Source: Shimia marina
Lineage (GTDB): Bacteria > Pseudomonadota > Alphaproteobacteria > Rhodobacterales > Rhodobacteraceae
Direction: 5' to 3'
Assembly: GCF_001458175.1 (NCBI RefSeq)
Contig: NZ_CYPW01000024.1
Location: 226,720 to 290,719, forward strand
Length of the DNA stretch: 64,000 bases
Positions 17,412 through 25,915 of this stretch are shown piece by piece (position 1 is the stretch's first letter; each line of letters begins with the position of its first letter). The translations under genes were made by a program, and so were the position numbers. The notes under the pieces are model-generated. The model searched no databases, had not been told where the DNA came from, and saw only the letters and a list, made by a program, of their open reading frames with translations.

Positions 17412-18776
17412 TCATTTTCTCTTTTGAACGCGCTCTGCAGCGCTGACAATGTCTGCGGCCCGGCGCGCGGCGCTGGACCCTTTGGGAAGGCGCGCAAGGG
17501 CGCGCCGGGCGTGGATGTCGGCATCGTTGAGCCGGTTGGCCAGCGCATAGCGCTCTGCCGTCGCCAGAGAGGCGAGGCCGTGCTGACCGGTTTGTGCATA
17601 GGCGGAGCCAAGATCACGCAGCACCTTGGCATCCCGGAAATCCAGAGAGCGCGCCTTTTCCAGATAGGTGAGCGCCTCTTTGGGGCGGTTGACCGTCAGA
17701 AGTGCCCGGCCCAGACCGCCCAGAATGAGCGCGTTGCGTGGCGCCAGATCTGCGGAGGTGCGATAGGCTTTCACCGCGTTTTGAAACTGACGGTTTTCCA
17801 GCAGGATCTGCCCTTTGAGTTCATAATAGTAGGCATCCTTGGGGCGCAGCGCGAGGGCCTGATTGATGTGGGAGAGCGCCTTGGCGGCGTTTTGCTGGCG
17901 GTGGTAGGCCACCGAAAGGCGCATGTGCCGGATGTCTTCGGTTGTGCTCTCATCGGCGCGCTGGAACGTCCATTTGGTGGGCCGCAGGAAGGCCGTTGCC
18001 TTGGAGCGTGCCCGATCATACCAGTAATCCAGTTCCGGCTGTTTGCGGGATTTTCCCCCATAGGCGGTTACGAAGCCCTGCATGGCGCGCAGGCGGTCAC
18101 GGGTGAGCGGGTGGCTGCGCATGTAGGGATCCTGACGGGAGACATTGAGCAGCTCCTGTCCGGCGAAGATTTGCTGCACCTGCACGGCGCCGATCGGATC
18201 AATGCCGGCGGCGGCCATGTAGCGCACGGAGGATTGGTCTGCGGAGGCCTCTTCGGCGCGGGTATGGGCGAGAAATTGCCGCAGGGCAGAATTTTGCGTG
18301 CCAAGGGCCACCGCGGCCCCCACGTCACCGCGCCCTGAGGCGGCGGCGGCGGCCAGAGCAAGGGCCAGACCGAGGCCGGAGGCGCTGCGGGCCGAATCAA
18401 GATTGGCCATGCGGCGGGTGATGTGCCCATTGGCGATATGGGCGGCTTCGTGGGCGATCACGGATTGCAGCATTTCCGGTGAGGTCATGCGCATGAGCAT
18501 GCCGGTGTTGATGAAAATATGGCTGTGATCGACCACAAAAGCGTTCAGCCTTTCGTCGTTGACCAGCAGTATTTTAACGCTGTCTCCAAGGCCCGCGGCG
18601 TTTAGAATGGGCGCGGCCATCTTGCGCAGGGCATGTTCGATATCGGGGTCACGGGCCAGCGGCACAGCGCTGGCAAAAGGGGCGGAGAGAAACAGAACAA
18701 GCGCCGTCAGCAAAGCGACGGCGCGGGCGTGAAAACGGGTGATTGACGGCGCTGCCATTTCGCGGTGAAACCTCAT
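17412..18776 (-). CDS. M48-family metalloprotease with TPR repeats (BepA-like)
   Basis: The roughly 454-residue protein has a signal peptide (hydrophobic run ALLTALVLFLSAPFASA), a zinc protease domain with HEAAH (about 109-113) and the third-ligand region EEASADQS, and C-terminal tetratricopeptide repeats (about 270-440). This is the BepA/YfgC arrangement, a periplasmic protease-chaperone for outer membrane proteins. ATG codons at 18776 and 18758 are both possible starts; neither has a strong ribosome site. The gene overlaps the possible dsbA-like start by ATGA, indicating coupling. It is divergent from the aminotransferase with only about 23 bases between starts. Confidence 0.9.
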   Translation of the reverse strand: MRFHREMAAPSITRFHARAVALLTALVLFLSAPFASAVPLARDPDIEHALRKMAAPILNAAGLGDSVKILLVNDERLNAFVVDHSHIFINTGMLMRMTSPEMLQSVIAHEAAHIANGHITRRMANLDSARSASGLGLALALAAAAASGRGDVGAAVALGTQNSALRQFLAHTRAEEASADQSSVRYMAAAGIDPIGAVQVQQIFAGQELLNVSRQDPYMRSHPLTRDRLRAMQGFVTAYGGKSRKQPELDYWYDRARSKATAFLRPTKWTFQRADESTTEDIRHMRLSVAYHRQQNAAKALSHINQALALRPKDAYYYELKGQILLENRQFQNAVKAYRTSADLAPRNALILGGLGRALLTVNRPKEALTYLEKARSLDFRDAKVLRDLGSAYAQTGQHGLASLATAERYALANRLNDADIHARRALARLPKGSSAARRAADIVSAAERVQKRK

Positions 18777-18799
18777 GGTCGACACTAGGGAGCAATTTG

Positions 18800-19951
18800 A
18801 TGCGGAACTCAAGACGTGGGGCGGTTGATCCCTTCATTGTGATGGATGTGATGGAAGCGGCGCGCCAGGCGGAAGAGGCGGGGCGTCACATCATCCATAT
18901 GGAGGTGGGGCAGCCCGGCACGGCGGCACCGGAAGCCGCGCGCAAAGCGCTCACGGAGGCGATGACGCAGGATGCCATGGGCTACACGGTGGCGCTGGGA
19001 TTGCCAGCGCTGCGGGCGCGGATCGCGCAGCTCTATGGGGAGTGGTACAATGTGGACCTTGATCCGGCGCGGGTGATTGTCACGCCGGGCTCATCAGGGG
19101 CGTTTCTGCTGGCGTTTTCGGCGCTGTTTGATGCCGGGGAACGCGTGGCGATTGGGGCACCGGGATATCCGAGCTATCGTCAGATTCTGAAGGCTCTGAG
19201 CCTGCAGCCGCTGGATGTGCAGACCGCGCCGCAAAACCGCTTGCAACCGGTGCCTGAGGATCTGCGGGCGCTGGATTTTGAAGGGCTGATGGTGGCCTCA
19301 CCGGCCAATCCGACCGGCACGATGCTCAACAAGGATGCCATGGGCGCGCTGATTGATCTGTGCCGCGACAAAGAGGCCGCCTTTATCAGCGATGAGATTT
19401 ACCATGGCATCGAATATGAAGCCAAAGCTGTCACGGCGCTTGAGCTTACCGATGAGTGTTATGTGATCAACAGTTTCTCCAAATATTTCAGCATGACCGG
19501 CTGGCGTGTGGGATGGATGGTGGTGCCCGAAGATCACGTGCGCAAGGTGGAGCGGCTGGCACAGAACATGTTCATCTGTGCCCCCCATGCCAGTCAGGTG
19601 GCGGCTCTTGCGGCGATGGATTGCCATGACGAGCTGGAGGCGAATATGGCGGTGTATCGCGCCAATCGCACCCTGATGGCGGAAGGGCTGCCCAAGGCGG
19701 GTTTCACCAAATTTGCGCCGCCGGATGGGGCGTTTTATTTCTATGTCGATGTGCGTGATTTCACCAATGACAGCCGGACCTTTGCGCGAGAGATCCTGGA
19801 AGAGGCGGGCGTGGCGGTGACGCCGGGGCTCGATTTTGACCCGGTGCGGGGCCATCAGACTCTGCGGTTCTCCTATGCGCGCAGCACGCAGGACATGGAG
19901 GATGGTCTCGCAAGGTTGCAAAAGTTCATGGCGGCGCGCGGCTTTGTCTGA
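18800..19951 (+). CDS. Class I/II pyridoxal-phosphate aminotransferase
   Basis: The 383-residue protein is a fold-type I aminotransferase. The PLP lysine is Lys228 in SFSKYFSMTGWRVGW, and SPANPTGTM (about 167-175) plus ISDEIYHGIEY carry the usual Asn and Asp/Tyr contacts. A C-terminal arginine in TLRFSYARS would bind the substrate carboxylate. Substrate is not certain; aspartate or aromatic/branched amino acids are possible. The start at 18800 has AGGGAG upstream; a longer frame would overlap the divergent M48 gene. Confidence 0.92.
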   Translation: MRNSRRGAVDPFIVMDVMEAARQAEEAGRHIIHMEVGQPGTAAPEAARKALTEAMTQDAMGYTVALGLPALRARIAQLYGEWYNVDLDPARVIVTPGSSGAFLLAFSALFDAGERVAIGAPGYPSYRQILKALSLQPLDVQTAPQNRLQPVPEDLRALDFEGLMVASPANPTGTMLNKDAMGALIDLCRDKEAAFISDEIYHGIEYEAKAVTALELTDECYVINSFSKYFSMTGWRVGWMVVPEDHVRKVERLAQNMFICAPHASQVAALAAMDCHDELEANMAVYRANRTLMAEGLPKAGFTKFAPPDGAFYFYVDVRDFTNDSRTFAREILEEAGVAVTPGLDFDPVRGHQTLRFSYARSTQDMEDGLARLQKFMAARGFV

Positions 19952-19973
19952 GGCTTGGGGATAAAAAGAAAGA

Positions 19974-20040
19974 GAGGGGCCAGCCCCTCCGGCACAGCGG
20001 TGCTGTGCCTCCTCCCCGGGATATTTGGGTCAAGAGGAAG
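19974..20040 (+). repeat. Dispersed structured repeat, copy A
   Basis: Two hairpins in a row (GAGGGGC-CA-GCCCCTC and GGCACAGC-GGT-GCTGTGCC) are followed by CTCCCCGGGATATTT and CAAGAGGAAG. Copies at 52356-52418 and 58421-58480 have the same order. It lies after the aminotransferase and may act as a transcription terminator. Confidence 0.75.
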
Positions 20041-20105
20041 CCCTGGGGCGTGGCGGCGCGTGCCGGGGTGATGTAGGCTGGGCAAAAAGCAGGTGAGGCA
20101 GCAGG

Positions 20106-21398
20106 ATGCGCAGGGATTTTTTGGCAGGTGTGGTGGCGCTCTGGGCGGCGTGTGGCGCTGTTTTGGGGGCGGAGCAGGCCATTGCGCAACAGTTGGGGGC
20201 GCAACAGACAGGGGGGCAACAGGGCGGCGCGCAGCAGGATGCGGCGTTTTCGGCTCTCGCGCGGGTGGAGATCGCCGACAGCGGTCTGTCTGAAGGCTGG
20301 CGCGGGGCGGCACAGCTGCGTCTGGCCTTGTCGCAGGGGGTGCCCTGGCGGGTGTTCACGCTGGATGCGCCACGTCGGGTTGTACTGGACTTTCGCGAAG
20401 TGGACTGGGGCGCGCTGACGGCAGCGGATCTTGGTGCGGCAGAGGGCATTTCTGCGGTGCGTTTTGGCACCTATCGCCCGGGCTGGAGCCGTATGGTGCT
20501 TGATCTGGAAGCAGCCATGACAGTGGAGGCGGCGGAGATGGCCATTGATGAGGGGCGGGGGACGGCGGTTTTGTCGCTCACCCTTGCGCCCGGCAATGCG
20601 GCTGATTTTGCCGCCGCTGCGGGCGCGCCTTATGATCCGCGTTGGGATTTGCCCGCGCCTGCGGTGGCGGCGCCAGAAGAAAAGACCGATTGGGCCGCCA
20701 CCGTGGTGGTGATTGATCCGGGCCATGGCGGTATTGACCCCGGTGCGGAACGGGGCACGGTACAGGAAAAAGACCTGATGCTGTCTTTTGCTCGGGAGCT
20801 GCGAGATGTGCTGCGCCGGACCGGAGGGTTTGAGGTCGTTTTGACACGGGATGCGGATGTGTTTGTTTCGCTGGAGGGCCGCGTGGCGATTGCGCACCAG
20901 CATCAGGCGGATGTGTTTATCTCGCTGCATGCGGACAGTGTGAGCCAGGGCAATGCCAAAGGTGCAACCTTCTATACGCTGTCAGAGGAGGCCAGCGATG
21001 CGGCCTCGGCCCTGCTGGCGGAGCGCCATGATCGAGCGGATATCATTTCGGGTGTGGATCTGTCTGGAGCCGATGATGAGGTGACCGATGTGCTTTTGGA
21101 TCTGGCGCGTATGGAAACGGAGCCGCGCACCTTCAAGCTGGCGCAGTCTCTGGTGGGGGGATTGAAAGACAGCACAGTCAGATTGAACAGCAAGCCTCTG
21201 AGAGAAGGGGCTTTTTCCGTTTTGAAGGCGGCGGATGTGCCCTCTGTTCTTGTGGAGCTTGGGTTTATGTCTTCCAAGCAGGATCTGGCCAATCTCAAAG
21301 ATCCCGGTTGGCGGGCGGCCATGGCGGCGGGGCTGCGTGATGGGCTTGTGGCCTGGGTTGCGGAAGATAAGGCCACGCGGGCTTTGGTGCGCCAGTGA
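20106..21398 (+). CDS. amiC: N-acetylmuramoyl-L-alanine amidase with AMIN domain
   Basis: The 430-residue exported protein has a signal peptide, a glutamine-rich spacer (about 28-45), an AMIN domain (about 50-165) that targets peptidoglycan or the division site, and a C-terminal amidase_3 zinc domain (about 198-425). Zinc and catalytic residues are His207 in DPGHGG, Glu221 in QEKDL, His275 in SLHADS and the glutamate in LVELGFMS. It cleaves the amide between MurNAc and the stem peptide to split daughter cells. It lies just upstream of mrcA, with one unrelated gene in the opposite direction between them. Confidence 0.95.
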   Translation: MRRDFLAGVVALWAACGAVLGAEQAIAQQLGAQQTGGQQGGAQQDAAFSALARVEIADSGLSEGWRGAAQLRLALSQGVPWRVFTLDAPRRVVLDFREVDWGALTAADLGAAEGISAVRFGTYRPGWSRMVLDLEAAMTVEAAEMAIDEGRGTAVLSLTLAPGNAADFAAAAGAPYDPRWDLPAPAVAAPEEKTDWAATVVVIDPGHGGIDPGAERGTVQEKDLMLSFARELRDVLRRTGGFEVVLTRDADVFVSLEGRVAIAHQHQADVFISLHADSVSQGNAKGATFYTLSEEASDAASALLAERHDRADIISGVDLSGADDEVTDVLLDLARMETEPRTFKLAQSLVGGLKDSTVRLNSKPLREGAFSVLKAADVPSVLVELGFMSSKQDLANLKDPGWRAAMAAGLRDGLVAWVAEDKATRALVRQ

Positions 21399-21438
21399 CG
21401 CGTGGCATTTTCCTCAAGTTGCAAAGGCGTAGTGCCCG

Positions 21439-21852
21439 CTAGAAGTCGTCAGGGAGGCTGTCAGGATCCAGCCATCTTGCAATGTTGTCATGCAGTGGCC
21501 AGAGGGATGGCGCTGCGCAAGCTGGCTCTTGCGCGTCATTTGGGGTGAAGAAACACCATTCTTCTTCATCACAATGCCAGCATCCCAGTTTTTCACCTTC
21601 TATGGTCAAAACATCGCCTGACAGTTCTTTCGTGTGGTAGTTGAGCATAAGTATATTCAGGCGAAGCTGCGCGCCGTCGCTCATCCGCGCGGAAATACGC
21701 GCAAACATCTCCTGTGCGTCAGGCAGACTTTTCGATGTATAAGATCCCGCGTCAAAACCATTGTATTTCACGACCACACAGATGGTGCCGTCTTCTGCAT
21801 TGGAGACCATGTCACAGGTCAAACCGGATTTGGGATATTTCTCATTTAGCAT
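21439..21852 (-). CDS. Hypothetical protein between amiC and mrcA
   Basis: The 137-residue protein has no signal peptide or membrane segment. It contains a cysteine/tryptophan segment (KLGCWHCDEEEWCFFTPND, about 87-105) and an acidic C-terminus (LDPDSLPDDF). A GGAGAAA ribosome site six bases before the ATG supports translation. Its base composition is lower in G and C than the neighbouring cell wall genes, and it is placed backwards between two plus-strand genes, which suggests a later insertion. I do not recognise the family. It could be a small adaptor or immunity-type protein, but nothing in the sequence proves this. Confidence 0.72.
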   Translation of the reverse strand: MLNEKYPKSGLTCDMVSNAEDGTICVVVKYNGFDAGSYTSKSLPDAQEMFARISARMSDGAQLRLNILMLNYHTKELSGDVLTIEGEKLGCWHCDEEEWCFFTPNDAQEPACAAPSLWPLHDNIARWLDPDSLPDDF

Positions 21853-21988
21853 TATTTTTCTCCATTTGGTTGAAAGTGATGATTTTGAATCTCCCTTTCA
21901 AGACCTCGGAGCGCGGCGCAAATTCGCCTGCTGTCTCAGAGAGGTGTTTTGACCCCGCCAAGGCCACTCTGTATAGAGGAGCTTTGAG

Positions 21989-24568
21989 ATGCGACTTCAG
22001 AAGGCCTCCAGCGTGATACGATTCATTCTCTCGTTCTTTGGGACCATTTTCACCTTTGTGACCATGGGGCTTGCCGTGGTGGCGCTTTCTATTGGGGCGG
22101 TGTTCTGGATCTATGGTCAGGAACTGCCCAGCCATGAAAGCCTTGCGCAGTATAAGCCGCCCACGATCAGCCGGATCTACTCGGGTGAGGGCCATATCAT
22201 TGATGAATTTGCCAAAGAGCGGCGTCTGTTTGTGCCGGCGGATGAAATTCCGGATCTGGTGAAAGAGGCGTTCATCTCGGCGGAAGACAAGAATTTCTAT
22301 TATCACTCGGGCTTTGATGCGCGCGGGATTGCGGCGGCGGCGGTGGAAGCGGTGCAGTCGCGTGGGGAAAGCGTGCGCGGGGCATCGACCATCACCCAGC
22401 AGGTGATGAAGAACTTCCTGCTCTCTGGGGATCGAAAAATTGAGCGTAAGATCAAAGAGATCATCCTTGCGACACGGGTGGAGGACACACTGAGCAAGGA
22501 GCAGATCCTGGAGCTGTATCTCAACGAGATTTTCCTTGGTCAGAACTCTTACGGTGTGGCGGCGGCGGCGCAGACCTATTTCAACAAGACCTTGGAACAG
22601 CTTGCTCCACATGAGGCGGCCACGCTGGCCTCCATGCCAAAAGCGCCCGGGCGCTTCCATCCGGTGCGCAACAAAGAGCGGGTGCTGGCGCGGCGTAACT
22701 TTGTGCTCAAGGAAATGGCGGAGAACGGCTATATCACGCAGGCGACCTATGAGGCGGAAAAAGAGCTGCCTTTGGCGTCGGTGCAGAATGGCGATTATGA
22801 CAGTTTCAAATCCACCCTGCCGACGCGCGATTATTTCACCGATGAAATCCGCCGCCAGCTGAGCCGCGATTTTGGGGAAGATGAGTTTTTCAGCGGCGGA
22901 ATGACCGTGCGCTCCACCGAAGATCCGGAGATGCAGGATGTGGCGGCGCGGGCCTTGCGCCGTGCGCTTGAGACATATGACCGTTCGCGCGGTGTATGGC
23001 GCGGCACCGGTGAGGTGATTGCGGCGGAGGCTCTGACGGATGAGGTGCGCTGGCGTGCCGCTCTGGCGGATGTGGCCATTCCGAGAGATGTGGATCTTGA
23101 GGGGCATTGGTATCCGGCGGTTGTGCTGCAGGTGGGCAGCAATGACGCGCGGATCGGGATTGAAGGCGTTGAGGAGGATGCCGATGGGCATTGGATCACG
23201 CCAAAGGATGTGACCTGGGCGCGCAAGCGGCGCGAGGATGGCTCGCTGGCACGGAAGGCGCGTGTGGCGGGGGATCTTGTCTCGGTTGGGGATGTGGTGC
23301 TGGTACGTGCCATCACCAATGACGACAGTGGCGATTTTGTGCGCTGGTCCCTGCGGCAGGTGCCGGAGGTGCAGGGCGGCTTTATGGCGATGGACGTGAA
23401 CAACGGCCGTGTGATCGCCATGCAGGGCGGCTTTAGCTATCAGGATACGGTGTTCAACCGCGCGACACAGGCTAAACGCCAGCCGGGGTCAAGCTTCAAA
23501 CCCTTCGTTTATGCCTCCGCACTGGACAGTGGCTATAGCCCGGCGACCATCGTGATTGACGCCCCGATTGAGATCAACACGCCCCAAGGTGTGTGGCGCC
23601 CTAAGAACTCGACCAATAAATTCTACGGGCCGACGCCGTTGCGGACCGGGATTGAGCAGAGCCGGAACCTGATGACCATCCGTCTGGCGCAGGAGGTCGG
23701 CATGGAGACCGTGGCGCGCTATGCGGAGCGTTTTGGGGTCTATGACAGTATGGGCGCGTTTCTGGCGAACTCGCTGGGTGCGGATGAGACCACGCTTTAT
23801 CAAATCGTGGCGGCCTATGCGATGTTTGCCAATGGCGGGGAGCGCGTGGAGCCCACGCTGGTGGACCGGGTGCAGGACCGCTATGGCAAGACCATCTATC
23901 GCCATGATCAGCGTGATTGTACCGATTGTCTGGACCCGAGCATTCCAGAAAGCCGTGGCCCGCGCATTGTGACCAACCGCGAGCGGGTGATGGATGCCAT
24001 CACCGCCTATCAGCTGACCTCGATGATGGAGGGGGTTGTGACACGCGGGACAGCCAGCAAGCAGATCAACCTGCCTGTGCCTGTGGCCGGAAAAACCGGC
24101 ACCACCAATGAAGCCAAAGACGTCTGGTTTGTCGGCTTCACCTCCAACATTGTCGCCGGGTGTTACATCGGCCATGACCGTCCGCGCCCGCTGGGGCGGG
24201 GTACCTATGGTGGCACCACCTGCGGCCCTGTGTTTCAGGAATTCATGGAAGAGGCTGTGAAGAAATACGGCGGCGGCAAGTTCCGCGTGCCTCCGGGCGG
24301 GCGCTTTATCAAGATTGACCGTTTCACGGGGGCCCGTCTGGACAATGATGCCAGCGGCTCCAATGTGGTGGCGGAGTATTTCCGGGATGGGGAAGAGCCC
24401 GTGTTTGGCGTGGCCTTTGACGGTGGCTTTGCCATGGGCTCCAACCTGCCGCTGGTGGAAGAGGTCGCCAAATCCCGAGGGCGGGAGGTCACGACCTCAT
24501 CGGGCGGCACCGGGATTGTCGGACCAAAGGCAGACTTCGGGACGGTCAGCTCGGGCGGGCTTTATTGA
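21989..24568 (+). CDS. mrcA: Penicillin-binding protein 1A (bifunctional transglycosylase/transpeptidase)
   Basis: The 859-residue protein builds and crosslinks peptidoglycan in the periplasm. It has an N-terminal membrane helix (about 15-42), a GT51 glycosyltransferase domain with Glu99 in SAEDKNFYYHSG and the RGASTITQQ motif, an OB-like insert (about 330-460), and a transpeptidase domain with SSFK near 501-504, SRN near 560 and KTGT near 701. All catalytic motifs are intact. GGAG lies seven bases before the ATG. A good terminator follows. I recall mrcA being directly followed by prfB in relatives; here prfB is 11 kb away. Confidence 0.96.
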   Translation: MRLQKASSVIRFILSFFGTIFTFVTMGLAVVALSIGAVFWIYGQELPSHESLAQYKPPTISRIYSGEGHIIDEFAKERRLFVPADEIPDLVKEAFISAEDKNFYYHSGFDARGIAAAAVEAVQSRGESVRGASTITQQVMKNFLLSGDRKIERKIKEIILATRVEDTLSKEQILELYLNEIFLGQNSYGVAAAAQTYFNKTLEQLAPHEAATLASMPKAPGRFHPVRNKERVLARRNFVLKEMAENGYITQATYEAEKELPLASVQNGDYDSFKSTLPTRDYFTDEIRRQLSRDFGEDEFFSGGMTVRSTEDPEMQDVAARALRRALETYDRSRGVWRGTGEVIAAEALTDEVRWRAALADVAIPRDVDLEGHWYPAVVLQVGSNDARIGIEGVEEDADGHWITPKDVTWARKRREDGSLARKARVAGDLVSVGDVVLVRAITNDDSGDFVRWSLRQVPEVQGGFMAMDVNNGRVIAMQGGFSYQDTVFNRATQAKRQPGSSFKPFVYASALDSGYSPATIVIDAPIEINTPQGVWRPKNSTNKFYGPTPLRTGIEQSRNLMTIRLAQEVGMETVARYAERFGVYDSMGAFLANSLGADETTLYQIVAAYAMFANGGERVEPTLVDRVQDRYGKTIYRHDQRDCTDCLDPSIPESRGPRIVTNRERVMDAITAYQLTSMMEGVVTRGTASKQINLPVPVAGKTGTTNEAKDVWFVGFTSNIVAGCYIGHDRPRPLGRGTYGGTTCGPVFQEFMEEAVKKYGGGKFRVPPGGRFIKIDRFTGARLDNDASGSNVVAEYFRDGEEPVFGVAFDGGFAMGSNLPLVEEVAKSRGREVTTSSGGTGIVGPKADFGTVSSGGLY

Positions 24569-24639
24569 TTGGTTCAAGGCAGCTCTGTTGCGGAGCCACG
24601 TTAAGCGCGTGATCTGATCGCCAATCTGGCGCGACACTG

Positions 24640-24671
24640 AAACCCTGCGTTCTTATTCGGGCGCAGGGTTT
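24640..24671 (+). terminator. Intrinsic terminator of mrcA
   Basis: AAACCCTGCG and CGCAGGGTTT form a ten-base stem with a 12-base loop, followed by TTCCTTT. Confidence 0.88.
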
Positions 24672-24690
24672 TCCTTTGTGGTGTGCCGGA

Positions 24691-24721
24691 GTTGCAAACG
24701 ATGTCCTTAGAAGTTTGCAAC
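24691..24721. promoter_or_regulatory. Perfect 9-base inverted repeat upstream of the HNH gene
   Basis: GTTGCAAAC and GTTTGCAAC flank a 13-base spacer. GGGGCTTTTTTC follows, so it could be a second terminator, or an operator for the endonuclease gene 130 bases downstream. Confidence 0.6.
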
Positions 24722-24771
24722 GGGGCTTTTTTCAAAGCAGTGTGCAATTGATTGGCACTAAATTTTATATC

Positions 24772-24841
24772 GAAGTGAGAAGTGAGAAGTGAGAAGTGAG
24801 AAGTGAGAAGTGAGAAGTGAGAAGTGAGAAGTGCGAAGTGC
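24772..24841 (+). repeat. Heptanucleotide tandem repeat (10 units) in the HNH gene leader
   Basis: Eight perfect GAAGTGA units are followed by two GAAGTGC units with no interruption, 70 bases in all. The array ends 10 bases before the ATG of the HNH gene and lies after an AT-rich possible -10 region (TTTTATAT). It is not CRISPR: units are contiguous and only seven bases long. Confidence 0.97.
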
Positions 24842-24850
24842 GAGTAAGCA

Positions 24851-25816
24851 ATGAGTATTTGGCAGGAAAAGGCGTCTGAGTTAGACGAATTGTATTCTCA
24901 AGAACCGGAAATTGCGAGGCGACAGCTCAAAAACCAGGTGCAATTGTTGGTTTTGGAAGGGACGGATCATCGGTTTTTCCCGATCCGGCGGTTGGCGGAT
25001 GGAATGCAGGGCATGCCTATGAACAGCGCGAGGAGTGAGGCAGCGGAGATTATCCGCTACAGAAGCCAACTCGAAGCAGACGGTTTTGTTGCCGTACGAC
25101 AAGACAGTAAGAGACATGACGCGTTGATGGGGACGTTGTGCGAATTGTTAGGGGAGCAGTTTGCCACCAAGCCGTCACTGTCAAAAAAGACATTTTGGAT
25201 AAAGGCTGAGACACTCAGAGATGAAGTAGTATTGGCATTCCAGGCGTACGATGAATATGGAACTCCAGAGGGTTTTCGCGATGCGAAAAAGTGGTTTGTT
25301 CTTCATCCAGAGACATTCAGGTATTATCCAGCAAAGATAATCTGGGGTCTTACGACCGATGAGAAAGGGCGTGACTTCACCGCGCATCAGGCGCGTGATG
25401 CGTTGAGAAAACTTGACTTTCAGTGCGTTGATCGTAGTCGGGATGAGGTTCCTGCCTCGTCGGAGTCTGGGAAGTTTTATGAGGGAGCTGAAACCCTAGC
25501 AGTACAGTCTTTACGAGAGCGCAATACAGCGGCGCGCGTGCGGTGTATTGCGTACCATCGGCATATGAACAATGGAAAGCTTGCTTGTGCGGTGTGCGGT
25601 TTTGACTTCACAGAAGTTTATGGGGAGCTTGGTGAAGGTTTCATTAATGTTCACCATCTGCACCCGATGTCGGAAGCCAAATCGGAACGTCAAGTTGTAC
25701 CTGAAAAGGACTTGGTGCCAGTTTGCCCTAACTGCCATGCCATGATCCACCGAGGGGGGATGACCAGAACACTAGATGACATGCGTGAGATCGTGAAAAA
25801 AGGGCGCATCGCGTAA
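24851..25816 (+). CDS. HNH endonuclease domain protein
   Basis: The 321-residue protein has a C-terminal HNH nuclease fold (about 235-310): CAVCGFDF, then NVHHLHPMSEA, then LVPVCPNCHAMIHRGG, giving two CxxC zinc pairs and the His-His-Asn-His core. This resembles McrA-like and predicted restriction endonucleases. The first 230 residues contain a helical region and a segment (about 110-200) that may recognise the target. No methylase or other defence gene is adjacent. The codon and base use is more AT-rich than neighbours, which fits acquisition. The ATG has no clear Shine-Dalgarno; a GAAGTGA tandem repeat ends 10 bases upstream. Role in defence is inferred, not shown. Confidence 0.88.
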   Translation: MSIWQEKASELDELYSQEPEIARRQLKNQVQLLVLEGTDHRFFPIRRLADGMQGMPMNSARSEAAEIIRYRSQLEADGFVAVRQDSKRHDALMGTLCELLGEQFATKPSLSKKTFWIKAETLRDEVVLAFQAYDEYGTPEGFRDAKKWFVLHPETFRYYPAKIIWGLTTDEKGRDFTAHQARDALRKLDFQCVDRSRDEVPASSESGKFYEGAETLAVQSLRERNTAARVRCIAYHRHMNNGKLACAVCGFDFTEVYGELGEGFINVHHLHPMSEAKSERQVVPEKDLVPVCPNCHAMIHRGGMTRTLDDMREIVKKGRIA

Positions 25817-25861
25817 ATTTGTGCGATTGGTATATGCCTTTGGTTTCAAACCATAAGAAAA

Positions 25862-25890
25862 AAGCTCCCGCACCATGGCGGGAGCTTTTT
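25862..25890. terminator. Bidirectional terminator between the HNH gene and the peptidase gene
   Basis: AAGCTCCCGC-ACCATG-GCGGGAGCTT is a ten-base perfect stem with A and T runs on its two sides. It serves the convergent genes on both strands. Confidence 0.92.
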
Positions 25891-25915
25891 GGTTTGTTGC
25901 ACTGTTGCGCAAGGA

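Noticed and set aside
21842..23191. A 449-codon open frame opposite mrcA
   Set aside because: mrcA is complete and recognised; the opposite frame has no family features.
24772..24841. Tandem repeat considered as a CRISPR array
   Set aside because: Units are seven bases and contiguous, without spacers, and no cas gene is near.
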